Assembly (NCBI RefSeq): GCF_013201825.1
Contig: NZ_CP053836.1
Location: 2,666,001-2,730,000 of the forward strand
Direction: 5' to 3'
DNA: 64,000 bases
From: Halarcobacter ebronensis
GTDB taxonomy: Bacteria; Campylobacterota; Campylobacteria; Campylobacterales; Arcobacteraceae
Positions 1-8,915 of this stretch are shown here, in pieces. The notes under the pieces were generated by a model. It saw only the letters and a program-made list of their open reading frames with translations. It ran no database searches and had not been told where the DNA came from. The position numbers and the translations under genes were made by a program. Numbering within the stretch: position 1 is the stretch's first letter; every line of letters starts with the position of its first letter.

Positions 1-238
1 CAAAATGAGGATAATCATCAACAAGCTCTCTTAAACTTGCAATTGTTTCACCAATACCTTTTTTATACTGTTCATTTACTATTATTGGAATATTGTGAAG
101 TTTAAGCCCTTTTACCAAAGTGATAAGATTTTTTTCCAACTCTTGATTATTTAATATATGAGGGAAAAGTCTCTCTTGAATATCAACTTGTACAAAAATA
201 CAATCTTCAGCTTTTATTTTACCAGTCACTTTTATCAT
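1..238 (-). CDS. Isochorismatase-family (YcaC-like) cysteine hydrolase, N-terminal part only
   Basis: The gene is cut by the window's left edge; about 79 N-terminal residues are visible. It reads MIKVTGKIKAEDCIFVQVDI followed by QERLFPHI. The Asp of VDIQ and the later IPIIVNEQY strand fit the isochorismatase/YcaC hydrolase fold, where that Asp belongs to the Asp-Lys-Cys triad. The Lys and Cys lie outside the window, so catalysis cannot be judged. The start is the ATG at 236-238, preceded by an AAGGAG ribosome site. A second member of this superfamily lies at 20670-21230. Confidence 0.7.
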   Translation of the reverse strand, partial: MIKVTGKIKAEDCIFVQVDIQERLFPHILNNQELEKNLITLVKGLKLHNIPIIVNEQYKKGIGETIASLRELVDDYPHF

Positions 239-340
239 ACTTTACTCCTTGAAATAAATGTATGATACAAAATGAAAACAAAAATGTCTAGTAAAATTGA
301 TAAATTTATCTGTGATTTTTTTAAATTGTTTAAGATTTTT

Positions 341-367
341 TCATAAGGGAGCAAACTCCCTTAAAAA
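341..367. terminator. Hairpin downstream of hemC
   Basis: The arms AAGGGAG and CTCCCTT enclose a 4-base loop just past the hemC stop, with flanking T and A runs that could lengthen the stem. There is no long U-tract on the minus strand, so it may be a weak terminator or only an mRNA 3' stabilising hairpin. Confidence 0.4.
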
Positions 368-369
368 TG

Positions 370-1308
370 CTATTTGAATGCTACTTTTTCAGCTCTTTCA
401 AGTAACTCTTTTGCACCTTGATCTATAAAAGTTTGTGCTAAACTTTTACCTAATGTTTCATACTCTTCAATATTTGCAGTAATATCTTCTTCTATATATT
501 CACTACCGTCAGGCATTCCAACTATTGCTTGAACTCTAATTGATTTTTCATCCACAATAGTAGCTTTTACTCCAATTGGAACTTGACATCCACCTTGAAG
601 TGTATCAACAAAACTTCTTTCAACTGTAGCTTCAATATGTGCATTGTTATCATTTAAAACTGAAACTATCTCTAATACTTCTTTATTACCAGTTGTCTCT
701 ATTCCTAAAATTGCTTGTCCCATTGATGGAATCATTTTATCAGTTGATATTGGAAGAAAATTATTTACTTCATTCTCAATTTTTAGTTTCTGAACTCCCG
801 TTGCAGCTAAGATAATTGCATCATATTCACCTGCTTTTAACTTTGCAATTCTAGTATTGATATTTCCTCTTAAATCTTTTAATTCAATATCTGGTCTTAA
901 AATTTTAAGTTCCATTCTTCTTCTTAAGCTTGTAGTTCCTATTACTGCACCTTGTGGTAACTCATCCAAAGAGCTATATTTATCACTTAAAAAAGCGTCT
1001 CTTGCATCAAATCTTTTTGAAACAGCAGCTAATTGTAAACCCTCTTCAAATTGTGTAGGAACATCTTTTAGTGAGTGAACCGCTAAATGAGCCTCTCCAT
1101 TTAACATTGCAACCTCAAGCTCTTTTGTAAAAAGACCTTTCCCTCCAATTTTTGCCAAAGGAACGTCTAAAATCTTATCACCTTTTGTAGAAAACTCTTG
1201 TAACTCAATCTCTAAATCTGGATAGTGTTTGTTTAATTCCGCTTTTATATACTCACTTTGCCAAATTGCTAATTTACTTTTTCTTGTCGCTATTACTAGT
1301 TTTTCCAT
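370..1308 (-). CDS. hemC: Hydroxymethylbilane synthase (porphobilinogen deaminase)
   Basis: This cytosolic enzyme polymerises four porphobilinogens into hydroxymethylbilane in heme biosynthesis. The 312-residue length is normal for the family. Visible hallmarks are IATRKSKLAIWQ at the N terminus, the KGLFTKELE and HSLKDVPT motifs, the arginine-rich GTTSLRRR, the DLRGNINTR motif, and GGCQVPIG, whose Cys carries the dipyrromethane cofactor. It lies 3 bases after the stop of the upstream disulfide-protein gene, so the two are probably cotranscribed. Confidence 0.97.
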   Translation of the reverse strand: MEKLVIATRKSKLAIWQSEYIKAELNKHYPDLEIELQEFSTKGDKILDVPLAKIGGKGLFTKELEVAMLNGEAHLAVHSLKDVPTQFEEGLQLAAVSKRFDARDAFLSDKYSSLDELPQGAVIGTTSLRRRMELKILRPDIELKDLRGNINTRIAKLKAGEYDAIILAATGVQKLKIENEVNNFLPISTDKMIPSMGQAILGIETTGNKEVLEIVSVLNDNNAHIEATVERSFVDTLQGGCQVPIGVKATIVDEKSIRVQAIVGMPDGSEYIEEDITANIEEYETLGKSLAQTFIDQGAKELLERAEKVAFK

Positions 1309-1311
1309 TTA

Positions 1312-2151
1312 TTACATTCCTAACTCTTGATATTTTAATTTTGATTTATCATATTCACCATTTACAAAAATTGTAGGTGTTCCTTGAACTAAAGCCTCTT
1401 CACCCATAGATATATCTTGTGCAACTTCTGCTGAAATCTCTTTGCTATCTAACTCTTCAAGGGTAATTTTTGTCTCAAATACTTTGTTAAAGGCATCTAA
1501 AATCTTTTTTTGATTTGTCTCTTTTGGTTCAAAATAGATGTCCCAATCAGCTTTATAAACTTTTAGTTCAATATCTTTTATCCCTTTTTTCTTTCCAATA
1601 ACCATAAGTTTTGTTAAGGCATTTGATGCTGGATGAATTCTAAGTAGTGGGAAATGATAATAATATAGTGCTATAGAATCTTTATGCTCATTTGCATATT
1701 TTGCAATATCTGGCACATAATCCATACAAAAAGGGCATAAAGGATCAGAAAAAACAACTAATTTGTTTTTTGCACTGCTACTTCCTGCAATTAGCTTACC
1801 ACTATCATAATATTTTGAACTTAAATTAGGTCTAATCAACTCTTTTAAAGAGTCTCCACTTTTTACATCAAAAAGCTCTGGCGATATAACATTCCCATCT
1901 GAAAAAATTACATCTTTTGCTTTTACATCTTTCCCTGCAAATTTAATATCCAAATCAACAATATAACCATACCAACCCTTTTGAGGCAGCTCTTTTTTCA
2001 TATTAATTGAGATATTTTTTATTTCAACTCTCTCATTTTTTGAAAACCTACTTTTCTCAAACTCTATAACGCTTTTATCAATACTGTTATTTGCAAAAAC
2101 TGCTGTTGTAATAACAAAAGAGATAATAGAAACTCTTTTAATTAATTTCAT
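1312..2151 (-). CDS. Periplasmic thiol:disulfide interchange protein (DsbC/DsbG-like)
   Basis: This 279-residue protein has an N-terminal signal peptide (KRVSIISFVITTAVFA, cleavage near residue 20), an N-terminal region of about 110 residues, and a thioredoxin-fold domain. The active site is CPFC at residues 139-142 in FSDPLCPFC, and the cis-Pro loop is GTPTIFVNGEY. An N-terminal domain followed by a thioredoxin domain resembles the DsbC/DsbG isomerase arrangement, but dimerisation cannot be judged by eye. It probably acts on exported cysteine proteins. It is separate from the DsbL-like protein at 35631. Confidence 0.8.
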   Translation of the reverse strand: MKLIKRVSIISFVITTAVFANNSIDKSVIEFEKSRFSKNERVEIKNISINMKKELPQKGWYGYIVDLDIKFAGKDVKAKDVIFSDGNVISPELFDVKSGDSLKELIRPNLSSKYYDSGKLIAGSSSAKNKLVVFSDPLCPFCMDYVPDIAKYANEHKDSIALYYYHFPLLRIHPASNALTKLMVIGKKKGIKDIELKVYKADWDIYFEPKETNQKKILDAFNKVFETKITLEELDSKEISAEVAQDISMGEEALVQGTPTIFVNGEYDKSKLKYQELGM

Positions 2152-2221
2152 AATAATATCCTCATTGAAAGTTCATTCATATCTAAACTCGTGCTAATTA
2201 TAATGTTTAAAGACTTAAATG

Positions 2222-4231
2222 TTAAGTTTTGGTCTTAACCGTAATTTTCTTAACTCTTAGAAGCTCTTTGGCTGCATTTAATTGGGCAGAATTAAGAATA
2301 TCATTTAACTCTAACTCTTTTTGAGAAGGTGCTGGATTGTTTATTTTATTCATATCAGCAACACAACCAGCACCAATTTCAACATCCTCTATCATTGAAC
2401 CCGCTTCATCATTTCCATTCTCTTCCAAAACAGCAGGTTCTTCCTCTTTTATTTTGTTTTGGATATCAGACTTTTTTTCAGTATCTTCCTCTTTGACAAA
2501 CTCTATTTCAATATCATTGCCAAAAATATCATAGATAAAAACTTTAATTATCCCATAGTGTTTAAGAAGAAATTTTCTATCTTCCCCTTGGGCAAAAGTA
2601 GTAATTATAAGTTTTTTGTCTTCAAAATTTTTATAAACAAAATTTGTTTCAAAAACCTCTCCTAACTCATAATCCCTTTCATACACTTTTTCAATGAGTT
2701 TTTTATATAAAACCTCATTTGCATCAAGTTTTTTCACCTGTTCTTTTGGTTCTTCTATTTGAGGAATTGGTTCATAAATCACCTCTTCTATCTCATCTTC
2801 TACTTCTTGAAGTTCCTCTTCTTTAGGCTGTTTTGTTACCTCTTCCACATAACAATTATCCTCTTGGGCTATCTCATCAAAAGGTGTCTGAAAAGGTAAA
2901 GTTTGGTTTGTCTCTTCTTCTTTTTCTTCTTTAACTATTGGTTCAATACTCTCTTCAATTGGAGAGACCACTTCAACAGCTCCTTCTAAAATATCCAAAG
3001 ATACTTCATCATGTAAAGGTTGGTTTTCAGCTCTTTTATTTTCAAAATATTGTTTATTTAAAACTACATCTTGATCATCATAGGCATGGTTTACATCATG
3101 ATGAGAGTGTTCAATAACTTTCTCAACAGAGATAGCCTCTTTTACAACCGCTTGGACTTCTAAGTTTTCCACATGGTTAATAATCTCATCAATTGTTCTA
3201 ATATTTGTTGCTTCAACCATTTTCATTAAAGTTAAGATAAGAACAAACCCTCCATCAGAGTTCATTGATAGAAGATGTTTTGCATCACTTAAAATTCTAA
3301 AAAATCTATCAAATAAAAGTAAATCAAATTTTGCATCTTTTTCAAGCATTTTTTGTTTTAAATAGATTGTCATTTCGTCACAAACCTGTGAAATCTCATA
3401 GTTTTCCAACTCTTTTGCAACTTTTAAAATGTCACCTTTTTTTAAAATAATATCAAAAAGTTCATCCATTAGTTTTGGTTCAATAAGTCCTAGCATATCC
3501 ACAACTGCTGTTGTAGTTACTTTTCCTTTTGAGAAGATAATAGCTTGATCAAGTAGAGTTAGAGTATCTCTTAAACTTCCTTGTCCACTTCTTGTAAGTA
3601 TCTCTAAAGCAGGAGTTTCAAAATCAATATTCTCTTCATGTAAAATATGAGAAAGGTGGTGCAAAACATCACTTGGTGCAATTTTATTAAATCTAAAATG
3701 TTGCGTTCTACTTAAAATTGTTGCTGGAAGTTTTAGAGGATCAGTAGTTGCAAGAATAAATTTTACAAAGCCTGGAGGTTCTTCTAAAGTCTTTAAAAGG
3801 GCATTAAAAGCTTGAGGCGTAAGCATATGAACCTCATCAATGATAAAGACTTTAAATCTTGCACTGCTTGGTTTGTATTTTGTATGTTCTATTAAATCTT
3901 TAATGTCATCAATACCTCTATTTGAAGCCGCATCCATCTCTATAATATCAAGATGTCTATTTGAATTTGCACTTTTACAGTTTTCACAAACATCACAAGG
4001 TTTTGATGTGGGTCCATTTGAACATAAAAGAGCTTTTGCCATAATTCTTGCTGTACTTGTTTTTCCCGAACCTCTAAGTCCTGAAAAAAGGTAAGCATGA
4101 GATAATCTACTAGAATCCAAAGCCAAAGAGAGTGTTTGAGAAATTGTAGCTTGACCTACTAAATCTTCAAATCTCTTGGGCCTATACTTTAGCGCTAAAA
4201 CCTTCTTCTCTACTATTTGTTCATCACTCAT
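2222..4231 (-). CDS. dnaX: DNA polymerase III subunit gamma/tau
   Basis: This is the clamp-loader ATPase of the replicative polymerase. The N-terminal 370 residues show YRPKRFEDLVGQ, the Walker A GLRGSGKTSTAR, a four-Cys zinc site (CSNGPTSKPCDVCENC), Walker B IIDEVHM, and SRTQHFRFNK near the sensor region. Residues ~370-530 are a long Glu-rich linker, followed by a conserved C-terminal segment. The protein is 669 residues. The gene overlaps murI by 8 bases. I did not see a convincing programmed-frameshift site, so whether a short gamma form is made is open. Confidence 0.96.
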   Translation of the reverse strand: MSDEQIVEKKVLALKYRPKRFEDLVGQATISQTLSLALDSSRLSHAYLFSGLRGSGKTSTARIMAKALLCSNGPTSKPCDVCENCKSANSNRHLDIIEMDAASNRGIDDIKDLIEHTKYKPSSARFKVFIIDEVHMLTPQAFNALLKTLEEPPGFVKFILATTDPLKLPATILSRTQHFRFNKIAPSDVLHHLSHILHEENIDFETPALEILTRSGQGSLRDTLTLLDQAIIFSKGKVTTTAVVDMLGLIEPKLMDELFDIILKKGDILKVAKELENYEISQVCDEMTIYLKQKMLEKDAKFDLLLFDRFFRILSDAKHLLSMNSDGGFVLILTLMKMVEATNIRTIDEIINHVENLEVQAVVKEAISVEKVIEHSHHDVNHAYDDQDVVLNKQYFENKRAENQPLHDEVSLDILEGAVEVVSPIEESIEPIVKEEKEEETNQTLPFQTPFDEIAQEDNCYVEEVTKQPKEEELQEVEDEIEEVIYEPIPQIEEPKEQVKKLDANEVLYKKLIEKVYERDYELGEVFETNFVYKNFEDKKLIITTFAQGEDRKFLLKHYGIIKVFIYDIFGNDIEIEFVKEEDTEKKSDIQNKIKEEEPAVLEENGNDEAGSMIEDVEIGAGCVADMNKINNPAPSQKELELNDILNSAQLNAAKELLRVKKITVKTKT

Positions 4232-5021
4232 TAACTTCCTTTATTGAGATTTTTCCGCAATCTTTCCATCTATTTAAAATTACATTAATCATATCTTTTT
4301 TTATTTCGCCAGTGTAATAAACTTCCACTTCTATCTCTTTATTATCACAATAACCACTCTTTTTACATAGTTCATCTAATCTTCTAGCAATAGCTTCACC
4401 AGTTTCAATTAAAATGGTATCTTTGCCCATAATTTGTAAAATAACCTCTGAAACCAAAGGATAATGAGTACAACCTAAAACAATTGTATCAACACATCTT
4501 TTTTTCATTGGTCCAAGCCACTTTTCAAGCATATTGTAGGTATCTTCATGGAATATTTTTCCATTTTCTATTTGTTCAACTAAACCTGCACATGCAACTT
4601 CATAAACTGAAAAATCATGTTCAAATGATAGTTTTGTAAGAAGTTCTTTGTATTTATCGCCACTAAGTGTCGCAGGAGTTGCCAAAACTCCTATTCTTTT
4701 ACTTTTTGTTGCTTTTACTGCTGGTTTTATTCCTGGTTCAGTTCCTATTACTATTAAATTCTTAAAAAGTTCTCTTAACTCTTTAATAGCTGCGGAAGTT
4801 GCTGTATTACAAGCAACAATTAACACTTCAATTTTAAAATTTGCAATTAAATATTCAGTAATGTTAATACTTCTTTGTAAAATCTGTTCTTTTGATTTTT
4901 CACCATATGGAGCAAATTTAGTGTCAGCTACATAAAAAATATCTGCACCCTTAAAAGATTTTGTAATTGCTTGAACAACAGTTAGACCACCAAGTCCAGA
5001 ATCAAAAACACCAACTCTCAA
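4224..5021 (-). CDS. murI: Glutamate racemase
   Basis: This enzyme makes D-glutamate for peptidoglycan. The 265-residue protein has the family hallmarks: FDSGLGGLTV at the N terminus, the first catalytic Cys in VACNTATSAA, and the second in VLGCTHYPL. It is the upstream gene of a murI-dnaX pair overlapping by 8 bases, so translation is probably coupled. It is divergent from the UDG-like gene at 5109, with an 87-base shared promoter region. Confidence 0.96.
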   Translation of the reverse strand: MRVGVFDSGLGGLTVVQAITKSFKGADIFYVADTKFAPYGEKSKEQILQRSINITEYLIANFKIEVLIVACNTATSAAIKELRELFKNLIVIGTEPGIKPAVKATKSKRIGVLATPATLSGDKYKELLTKLSFEHDFSVYEVACAGLVEQIENGKIFHEDTYNMLEKWLGPMKKRCVDTIVLGCTHYPLVSEVILQIMGKDTILIETGEAIARRLDELCKKSGYCDNKEIEVEVYYTGEIKKDMINVILNRWKDCGKISIKEVNE

Positions 5022-5108
5022 AAAAAGACCTTTATATAAACTTGAAAAATTATATCAAAAAAGTTATAACTAATATGTTAAAATAAGCTCTTTTAAAAAA
5101 GGATTCTT

Positions 5109-5768
5109 TTGTTTTTCCACTACCATCCATATAAGCCATTTTTATATAATGATACTAAAGCAATTATTGTAGGAACCCTCCCTCCTCCAAGATTTTGTAC
5201 AAAAGAGTATAAAGAGGAAGATGTGCTGTTTTGTTATGGTTCAAAAGATAATCTTTTGTGGAAAGCTCTTGATGAAATCTACTCTTTAAATCTTCTTTAT
5301 GATAATTCACAAGAAGCGATTGAACAAAGAAAAGAGTTTTTAATAAAGAAAAAAATAGGAATATGTGATATTGTTGAATCATGTTATAGAGAAAAAATTG
5401 ATGCCAGTGATTTAGGAATGAAAGATATAGAGCTTAGAGATATTTTGGGTTTTCTAAACAGATATAAAGAGATAAAAACAATTATATTTACAGGAAGTTT
5501 ATCTAAAAATTCACCTGAATATCTCTTTAGACAAGTACTTAAACAAAATAATATCACTTATCTTAAAATATCAGAAGAAACACCTAAAAAACATATGTTT
5601 ATATTAGATAGAAATATTACTACTATTAGTCTAACCTCTCCCTCAAATGCAGCAAATAGATATATTGGCTCAACACAAGAGTTTAAAGAGAAAAGAAAAA
5701 TTAATTCAAACTACTCAACCTTTGATTTTAGAGTAAATCAATACAAAAATATCTTCAATAATTTATAA
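5109..5768 (+). CDS. Uracil-DNA glycosylase superfamily protein
   Basis: The 219-residue product has the N-terminal motif IIVGTLPPPRF, an FCYGSKDNLLW segment and a C-terminal LTSPSNAANR. These match the layout of the Mug/TDG-like and family-6 (hypoxanthine-DNA glycosylase) branches: a GxxPxxxS-like active-site loop, Y-G-x(3)-N-x-(F/L)-W, and a late S-P-S loop. The likely role is removal of deaminated bases, but the substrate cannot be told from sequence. The start is TTG at 5109-5111: an AAAAAGGA ribosome site lies about 7 bases upstream and no upstream ATG fits. Confidence 0.65.
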   Translation: MFFHYHPYKPFLYNDTKAIIVGTLPPPRFCTKEYKEEDVLFCYGSKDNLLWKALDEIYSLNLLYDNSQEAIEQRKEFLIKKKIGICDIVESCYREKIDASDLGMKDIELRDILGFLNRYKEIKTIIFTGSLSKNSPEYLFRQVLKQNNITYLKISEETPKKHMFILDRNITTISLTSPSNAANRYIGSTQEFKEKRKINSNYSTFDFRVNQYKNIFNNL

Positions 5769-5854
5769 CTGAAATCAGACTTAAGAATATTTTTAATATT
5801 TTTCTATTAAAATTATGAATGATTATTCATTTATAGATATGCAGGAGAAGAACA

Positions 5855-5950
5855 ATGTATGTTACTGAAATAATGTTATTCGTGGTTGCAGGATTGGCTC
5901 TTTTTACTTTAGTTTCTTGGGGAATTACATTTTTTGTAAAACAAGACTAA
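5855..5950 (+). CDS. 31-residue single-pass membrane mini-protein (paralog of 8636-8728)
   Basis: This short frame begins MYVTEIMLFVVAGL and ends FFVKQD; most of it is one hydrophobic helix. GGAGAAG lies about 6 bases before the ATG. A strong rho-independent terminator follows at 5976-6015, which supports a real short transcript. It aligns without gaps over 20 residues with the mini-protein at 8636 (shared M-x-x-TEI, FV, GL, FT and S positions). The function is unknown; small stabilising subunits of membrane complexes look like this, but no partner gene is adjacent. Confidence 0.65.
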   Translation: MYVTEIMLFVVAGLALFTLVSWGITFFVKQD

Positions 5951-5975
5951 ATTAAATTCATTTTTACTCCACTTT

Positions 5976-6015
5976 AAAGTCCAGTCGTACGTACACTTTT
6001 GACTGGACTTTTTTT
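5976..6015 (+). terminator. Rho-independent terminator
   Basis: The perfect 11-bp arms AAAGTCCAGTC and GACTGGACTTT surround a 14-base loop and are followed by a T-run. It ends the small transcript of 5855-5950 on the plus strand and may also weakly stop metQ transcription from the other side. Confidence 0.85.
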
Positions 6016-6022
6016 ATTGCTA

Positions 6023-6844
6023 TTAAAAAGCCTCTATAATAGCGCCTTTATACTTTTCTTGAATAAAATTTTTAACAGTTTCTGAAGTAATTGCTTCATC
6101 TAATGCTTTAATATAATCTTTATCTTCATTCCCTTTTTTTACTACAACAATATTTGCATAAGGAGAATCTTTTGATTCAAGTACTATTGCATCATTTAAA
6201 GGATTTAATCCAGCAGGAAGTGCATAATTTGTATTAATAACAGCTGCATCAACCTCTTCTAAAACTCTTGGTAATTGAGGAGCATCTAACTCTTTGATTG
6301 TAATATTTTTTGGATTTTCAACAATATCAAGTGCTGTTTTAAAAGGAACATTTTTGAAAGTTAAAAGACCTTGTTTAGCTAATATATCTAAAGCTCTACT
6401 CTCATTTGTTGGATCATTTGGAACAGCAATTACTGCATTATCAGCTAATTCATTAATTGCAGTAATTTTTCTAGAATATATTCCCATTGGCTCTAAATGA
6501 ACATTAACTGTTTTTACTAAACTTGTATTTTTATTTGCATTAAATTCATTTAAATAAGGTTCATGTTGGAAAAAGTTTGCATCAAGCTCACCTTCATCAA
6601 CTGCAATATTTGGTGTAACATAATCAGTAAACTCAACTATTTGTAACTCATACCCTTTCTCTTTTAAAAGAGGTTTAATTACTTCTAAAATTTCCGCATG
6701 GGGAACTGGTGTTGCTCCAACTTTTATAACAGTTTTTGTTGGAACTGAAGCCACTTTATTCTCTTCTTTTTTCTCATTTGAACAAGCAGTAAGAGTTAAA
6801 GCTAATGCTCCCACAGCTGTGATTTTTAATAGATTTTTAAACAT
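6023..6844 (-). CDS. metQ: D-/L-methionine ABC transporter substrate-binding lipoprotein
   Basis: This is a 273-residue NlpA-family protein. The lipoprotein signal is clear: AVGALALTLTACS, with the lipid-modified Cys near residue 21. Family motifs include IKVGATPVPHAEIL, LQIVEFTDYVTPN, GELDANFFQHEPYL and AVPNDPTNESRAL. It binds methionine in the periplasm and delivers it to MetI/MetN. It is the last gene of the metN-metI-metQ operon, 9 bases after metI. Confidence 0.93.
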   Translation of the reverse strand: MFKNLLKITAVGALALTLTACSNEKKEENKVASVPTKTVIKVGATPVPHAEILEVIKPLLKEKGYELQIVEFTDYVTPNIAVDEGELDANFFQHEPYLNEFNANKNTSLVKTVNVHLEPMGIYSRKITAINELADNAVIAVPNDPTNESRALDILAKQGLLTFKNVPFKTALDIVENPKNITIKELDAPQLPRVLEEVDAAVINTNYALPAGLNPLNDAIVLESKDSPYANIVVVKKGNEDKDYIKALDEAITSETVKNFIQEKYKGAIIEAF

Positions 6845-6853
6845 ATATATCCT

Positions 6854-7492
6854 TTATTTTTTAGTAATTTTATATAAATAGTCTCCTAAAGTTTGAACCA
6901 CCTGGACAAGAACTATTAATATAATAACTGTATAAATCATTGTGTCAGTTTGGAATCTGTAGTACCCATATTTTATAGCTACATCTCCTAAACCTCCACC
7001 ACCAACGGCTCCAGCCATAGCTGAAAAACCAATAACTGTAATCAATGTTAGTGTAATAGCAGAGATTATGCTAGGAAGTGCTTCAACTAACATAACTTTA
7101 AAAATAATCTGCCAATCACTTGCTCCAAAAGATTTTGCAGCCTCAATTACTCCCTCTTCCACCTCTTTTAATGCACTCTCAATAAGTCTAGCGATAAATG
7201 GTGCCGCACCAATTGTAAGAGGTATAATTGCAGCAGTTGTTCCTATACTTTTTCCTATTAAAAATTTAGTTAAAGGGAAAAGAACAATCATCAAAATGAT
7301 AAAAGGGAACGATCTAAAAGTATTTATAATCACATCTAACACTGAGTAAATTTTCAAATTCTCTTTTAATCCACCCTTTGAGGTAAGAATTAAAACTATT
7401 GCAAAAATAAATCCAATAACAACTGCAAAAAAAGTTGAAACAAATGACATATAAATTGTCTCTACTAAGGCAGGTAATAAAATATCAACCAT
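6854..7492 (-). CDS. metI: Methionine ABC transporter permease
   Basis: The 212-residue inner-membrane permease has about five hydrophobic helices and the EAA loop motif (EAAKSFGASDWQIIFKVMLVEA), which docks on the ATPase. I chose the ATG at 7490-7492 rather than an in-frame start five codons upstream. GGGAGG lies 7 bases ahead of it, and the ATG overlaps the metN stop by one base (TAATG), typical of translational coupling. Confidence 0.92.
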   Translation of the reverse strand: MVDILLPALVETIYMSFVSTFFAVVIGFIFAIVLILTSKGGLKENLKIYSVLDVIINTFRSFPFIILMIVLFPLTKFLIGKSIGTTAAIIPLTIGAAPFIARLIESALKEVEEGVIEAAKSFGASDWQIIFKVMLVEALPSIISAITLTLITVIGFSAMAGAVGGGGLGDVAIKYGYYRFQTDTMIYTVIILIVLVQVVQTLGDYLYKITKK

Positions 7493-8448
7493 TACAAAAC
7501 CTCCCAAACAATATCATGCTGTTTTATATACTCTGTAACTTTTTCTTTATCCTTTTTATCAATGTTTATTACCATATTTCCAACAATGTGAGTGTTAATC
7601 TCTTCAAGTTTTCCCCATACAATATTAAAGTCCATATCAAGTTCCCTTGCCATTGTGGTTATAAAAGCTTGATATACATTATCTTTAGGAAAATACAATT
7701 TTATATTAACTCCCTCTTTTGGTACAACTTCAACTTCACCTAAAAACTCTTTCATTTTTTCATCAGGTTTCAAAAAAAGTTCCTCAGTATCATCAATACC
7801 AATTACATTTCCATGTTCTAATAAAAGAGCTCTTTTTGCAATCTGTTTTACAACTTCCATCTCATGGGTAACTAAAACAATTGTAATATTTAACTTCTCA
7901 TTAATCTTTTTTAAAAGATTTAAAATTGAAATAGTTGTATTTGGATCAAGTGCAGAAGTAGCTTCATCAGATAAAAGAATTTTTGGTTCTAAAGTCAAAG
8001 CTCTAGCTATTGCAACTCTTTGCTTCTGCCCTCCACTTAACTGATTTGGATAGGCTTTCTCTTTATCTTCTAATCCAACTAAAGATAAAAGCTCTCTAAC
8101 TTTTCTCTCAATTGCACTTTTTTCATAACCCCAAAGTTGCATTGGAAGTGCAATATTTTCATACACACTCTTTCTTTGAATAAGTGAAAAGTGTTGAAAT
8201 ATCATTCCTATATTTTTTCTAAAACTTCTTAGCTGCTCTTTTGATAGCTCTTTTATCTCTTTTGAATCAACTTCTAAAGAACCTGTACTATACTCTTCAA
8301 GCCCATTTAAGCACCTAAGAAGTGTAGATTTACCTGCTCCACTATGACCAACAATAGCAAAAATTTCCCCAGCTTTTATATCAATAGAGATATCATTTAA
8401 AACTTTTGACTCTCCATAATATTTATTAAGTTTTTTGATACTTATCAT
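7492..8448 (-). CDS. metN: Methionine ABC transporter ATP-binding protein
   Basis: The 318-residue ATPase shows Walker [11 protein letters not shown]-loop IFQHFSL, signature LSGGQKQR, Walker [13 protein letters not shown], the H-loop VTHE, and a C-terminal NIL-type domain after residue ~240. In MetN that domain binds methionine and inhibits transport when the cell is replete. It is the first gene of metNIQ. The ribosome-binding sequence lies inside a small palindrome (8455-8467). Confidence 0.94.
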   Translation of the reverse strand: MISIKKLNKYYGESKVLNDISIDIKAGEIFAIVGHSGAGKSTLLRCLNGLEEYSTGSLEVDSKEIKELSKEQLRSFRKNIGMIFQHFSLIQRKSVYENIALPMQLWGYEKSAIERKVRELLSLVGLEDKEKAYPNQLSGGQKQRVAIARALTLEPKILLSDEATSALDPNTTISILNLLKKINEKLNITIVLVTHEMEVVKQIAKRALLLEHGNVIGIDDTEELFLKPDEKMKEFLGEVEVVPKEGVNIKLYFPKDNVYQAFITTMARELDMDFNIVWGKLEEINTHIVGNMVINIDKKDKEKVTEYIKQHDIVWEVL

Positions 8449-8454
8449 AAAACA

Positions 8455-8467
8455 TCCTTATTAAGGA
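8455..8467 (-). promoter_or_regulatory. metN: Palindrome covering the metN ribosome-binding site
   Basis: TCCTTATTAAGGA is an inverted repeat whose AAGGA arm, read on the minus strand, is the metN Shine-Dalgarno, six bases before the ATG. It could fold back over the ribosome site or be a protein operator; it could also be chance in AT-rich DNA. Confidence 0.3.
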
Positions 8468-8635
8468 CGCTATGGTAGTAAATTTTTTATAAAGATAATG
8501 TTAAGTATCAATATAAATCTATAAATTATAGCTTAGAATCAATCTTTATAAAATCTTCAAATTACTTCAAAATAAACTAATCAAAAATGATTTATACTTC
8601 CTTTAGCTAAACAAATTTTGAAGAAAGGACTAAAG

Positions 8636-8728
8636 ATGTTTCTTACAGAGATTGCTATATTTGTAGCGTGTGGTCTTGTTGTATTTACAATCTTAAGTGG
8701 AATTGTAAGTGCTTTTGTTAGGGATTGA
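8636..8728 (+). CDS. 30-residue single-pass membrane mini-protein (paralog of 5855-5950)
   Basis: The frame begins MFLTEIAIFVACGL and ends SAFVRD. GAAAGGAC lies shortly before the ATG. One hydrophobic helix fills residues ~5-27, ending in a short charged tail. It shares the T-E-I, F-V, G-L, F-T and S positions with the mini-protein at 5855. The two flank the metNIQ operon in the same orientation. No known family is recognised. Confidence 0.6.
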   Translation: MFLTEIAIFVACGLVVFTILSGIVSAFVRD

Positions 8729-8800
8729 TTTGTAAAAATATTTTACAACTATTTAAAAGGTAAAAGCCTAAAAAGCTTGAGAATTAAGATATTTTGTTAT

Positions 8801-8910
8801 AAATCAAGGCGAAGAGAATTTTTTGTGAAGGAGCATACATATAGTATGTGACTGAATAAAAAATTTTATTCAACGAAGAGAAAGAGCAAAAGAGCTTGAT
8901 AAATCAAGCT
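8801..8910. repeat. REP/MITE-like structured intergenic element
   Basis: A palindromic core (CATAC-ATATA-GTATG, 8834-8848) sits inside longer partly complementary T- and A-rich arms. Two direct CGAAGAGA copies (8810-8817 and 8874-8881) bracket it. At the right end a second hairpin (AGCTTGA/TCAAGCT, 8893-8910, then TTTTT) lies against the rho stop codon. There is no coding potential. The layout resembles dispersed REP or MITE elements; copy number cannot be assessed from one window. Confidence 0.45.
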
Positions 8911-8915
8911 TTTTA
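8893..8915. terminator. Hairpin at the rho 3' end
   Basis: The 7-bp arms AGCTTGA and TCAAGCT enclose a 4-base loop. The U-tract is on the plus-strand side; on the minus strand, where rho is transcribed, the stem is followed by CTTTTGCTCTTT, so it may work in both directions. Confidence 0.5.

Noticed and set aside
2222-4231. Programmed frameshift in dnaX
   Set aside because: I saw no clear A-AAA-AAG slippery site with a following hairpin on the coding strand near the domain III boundary.
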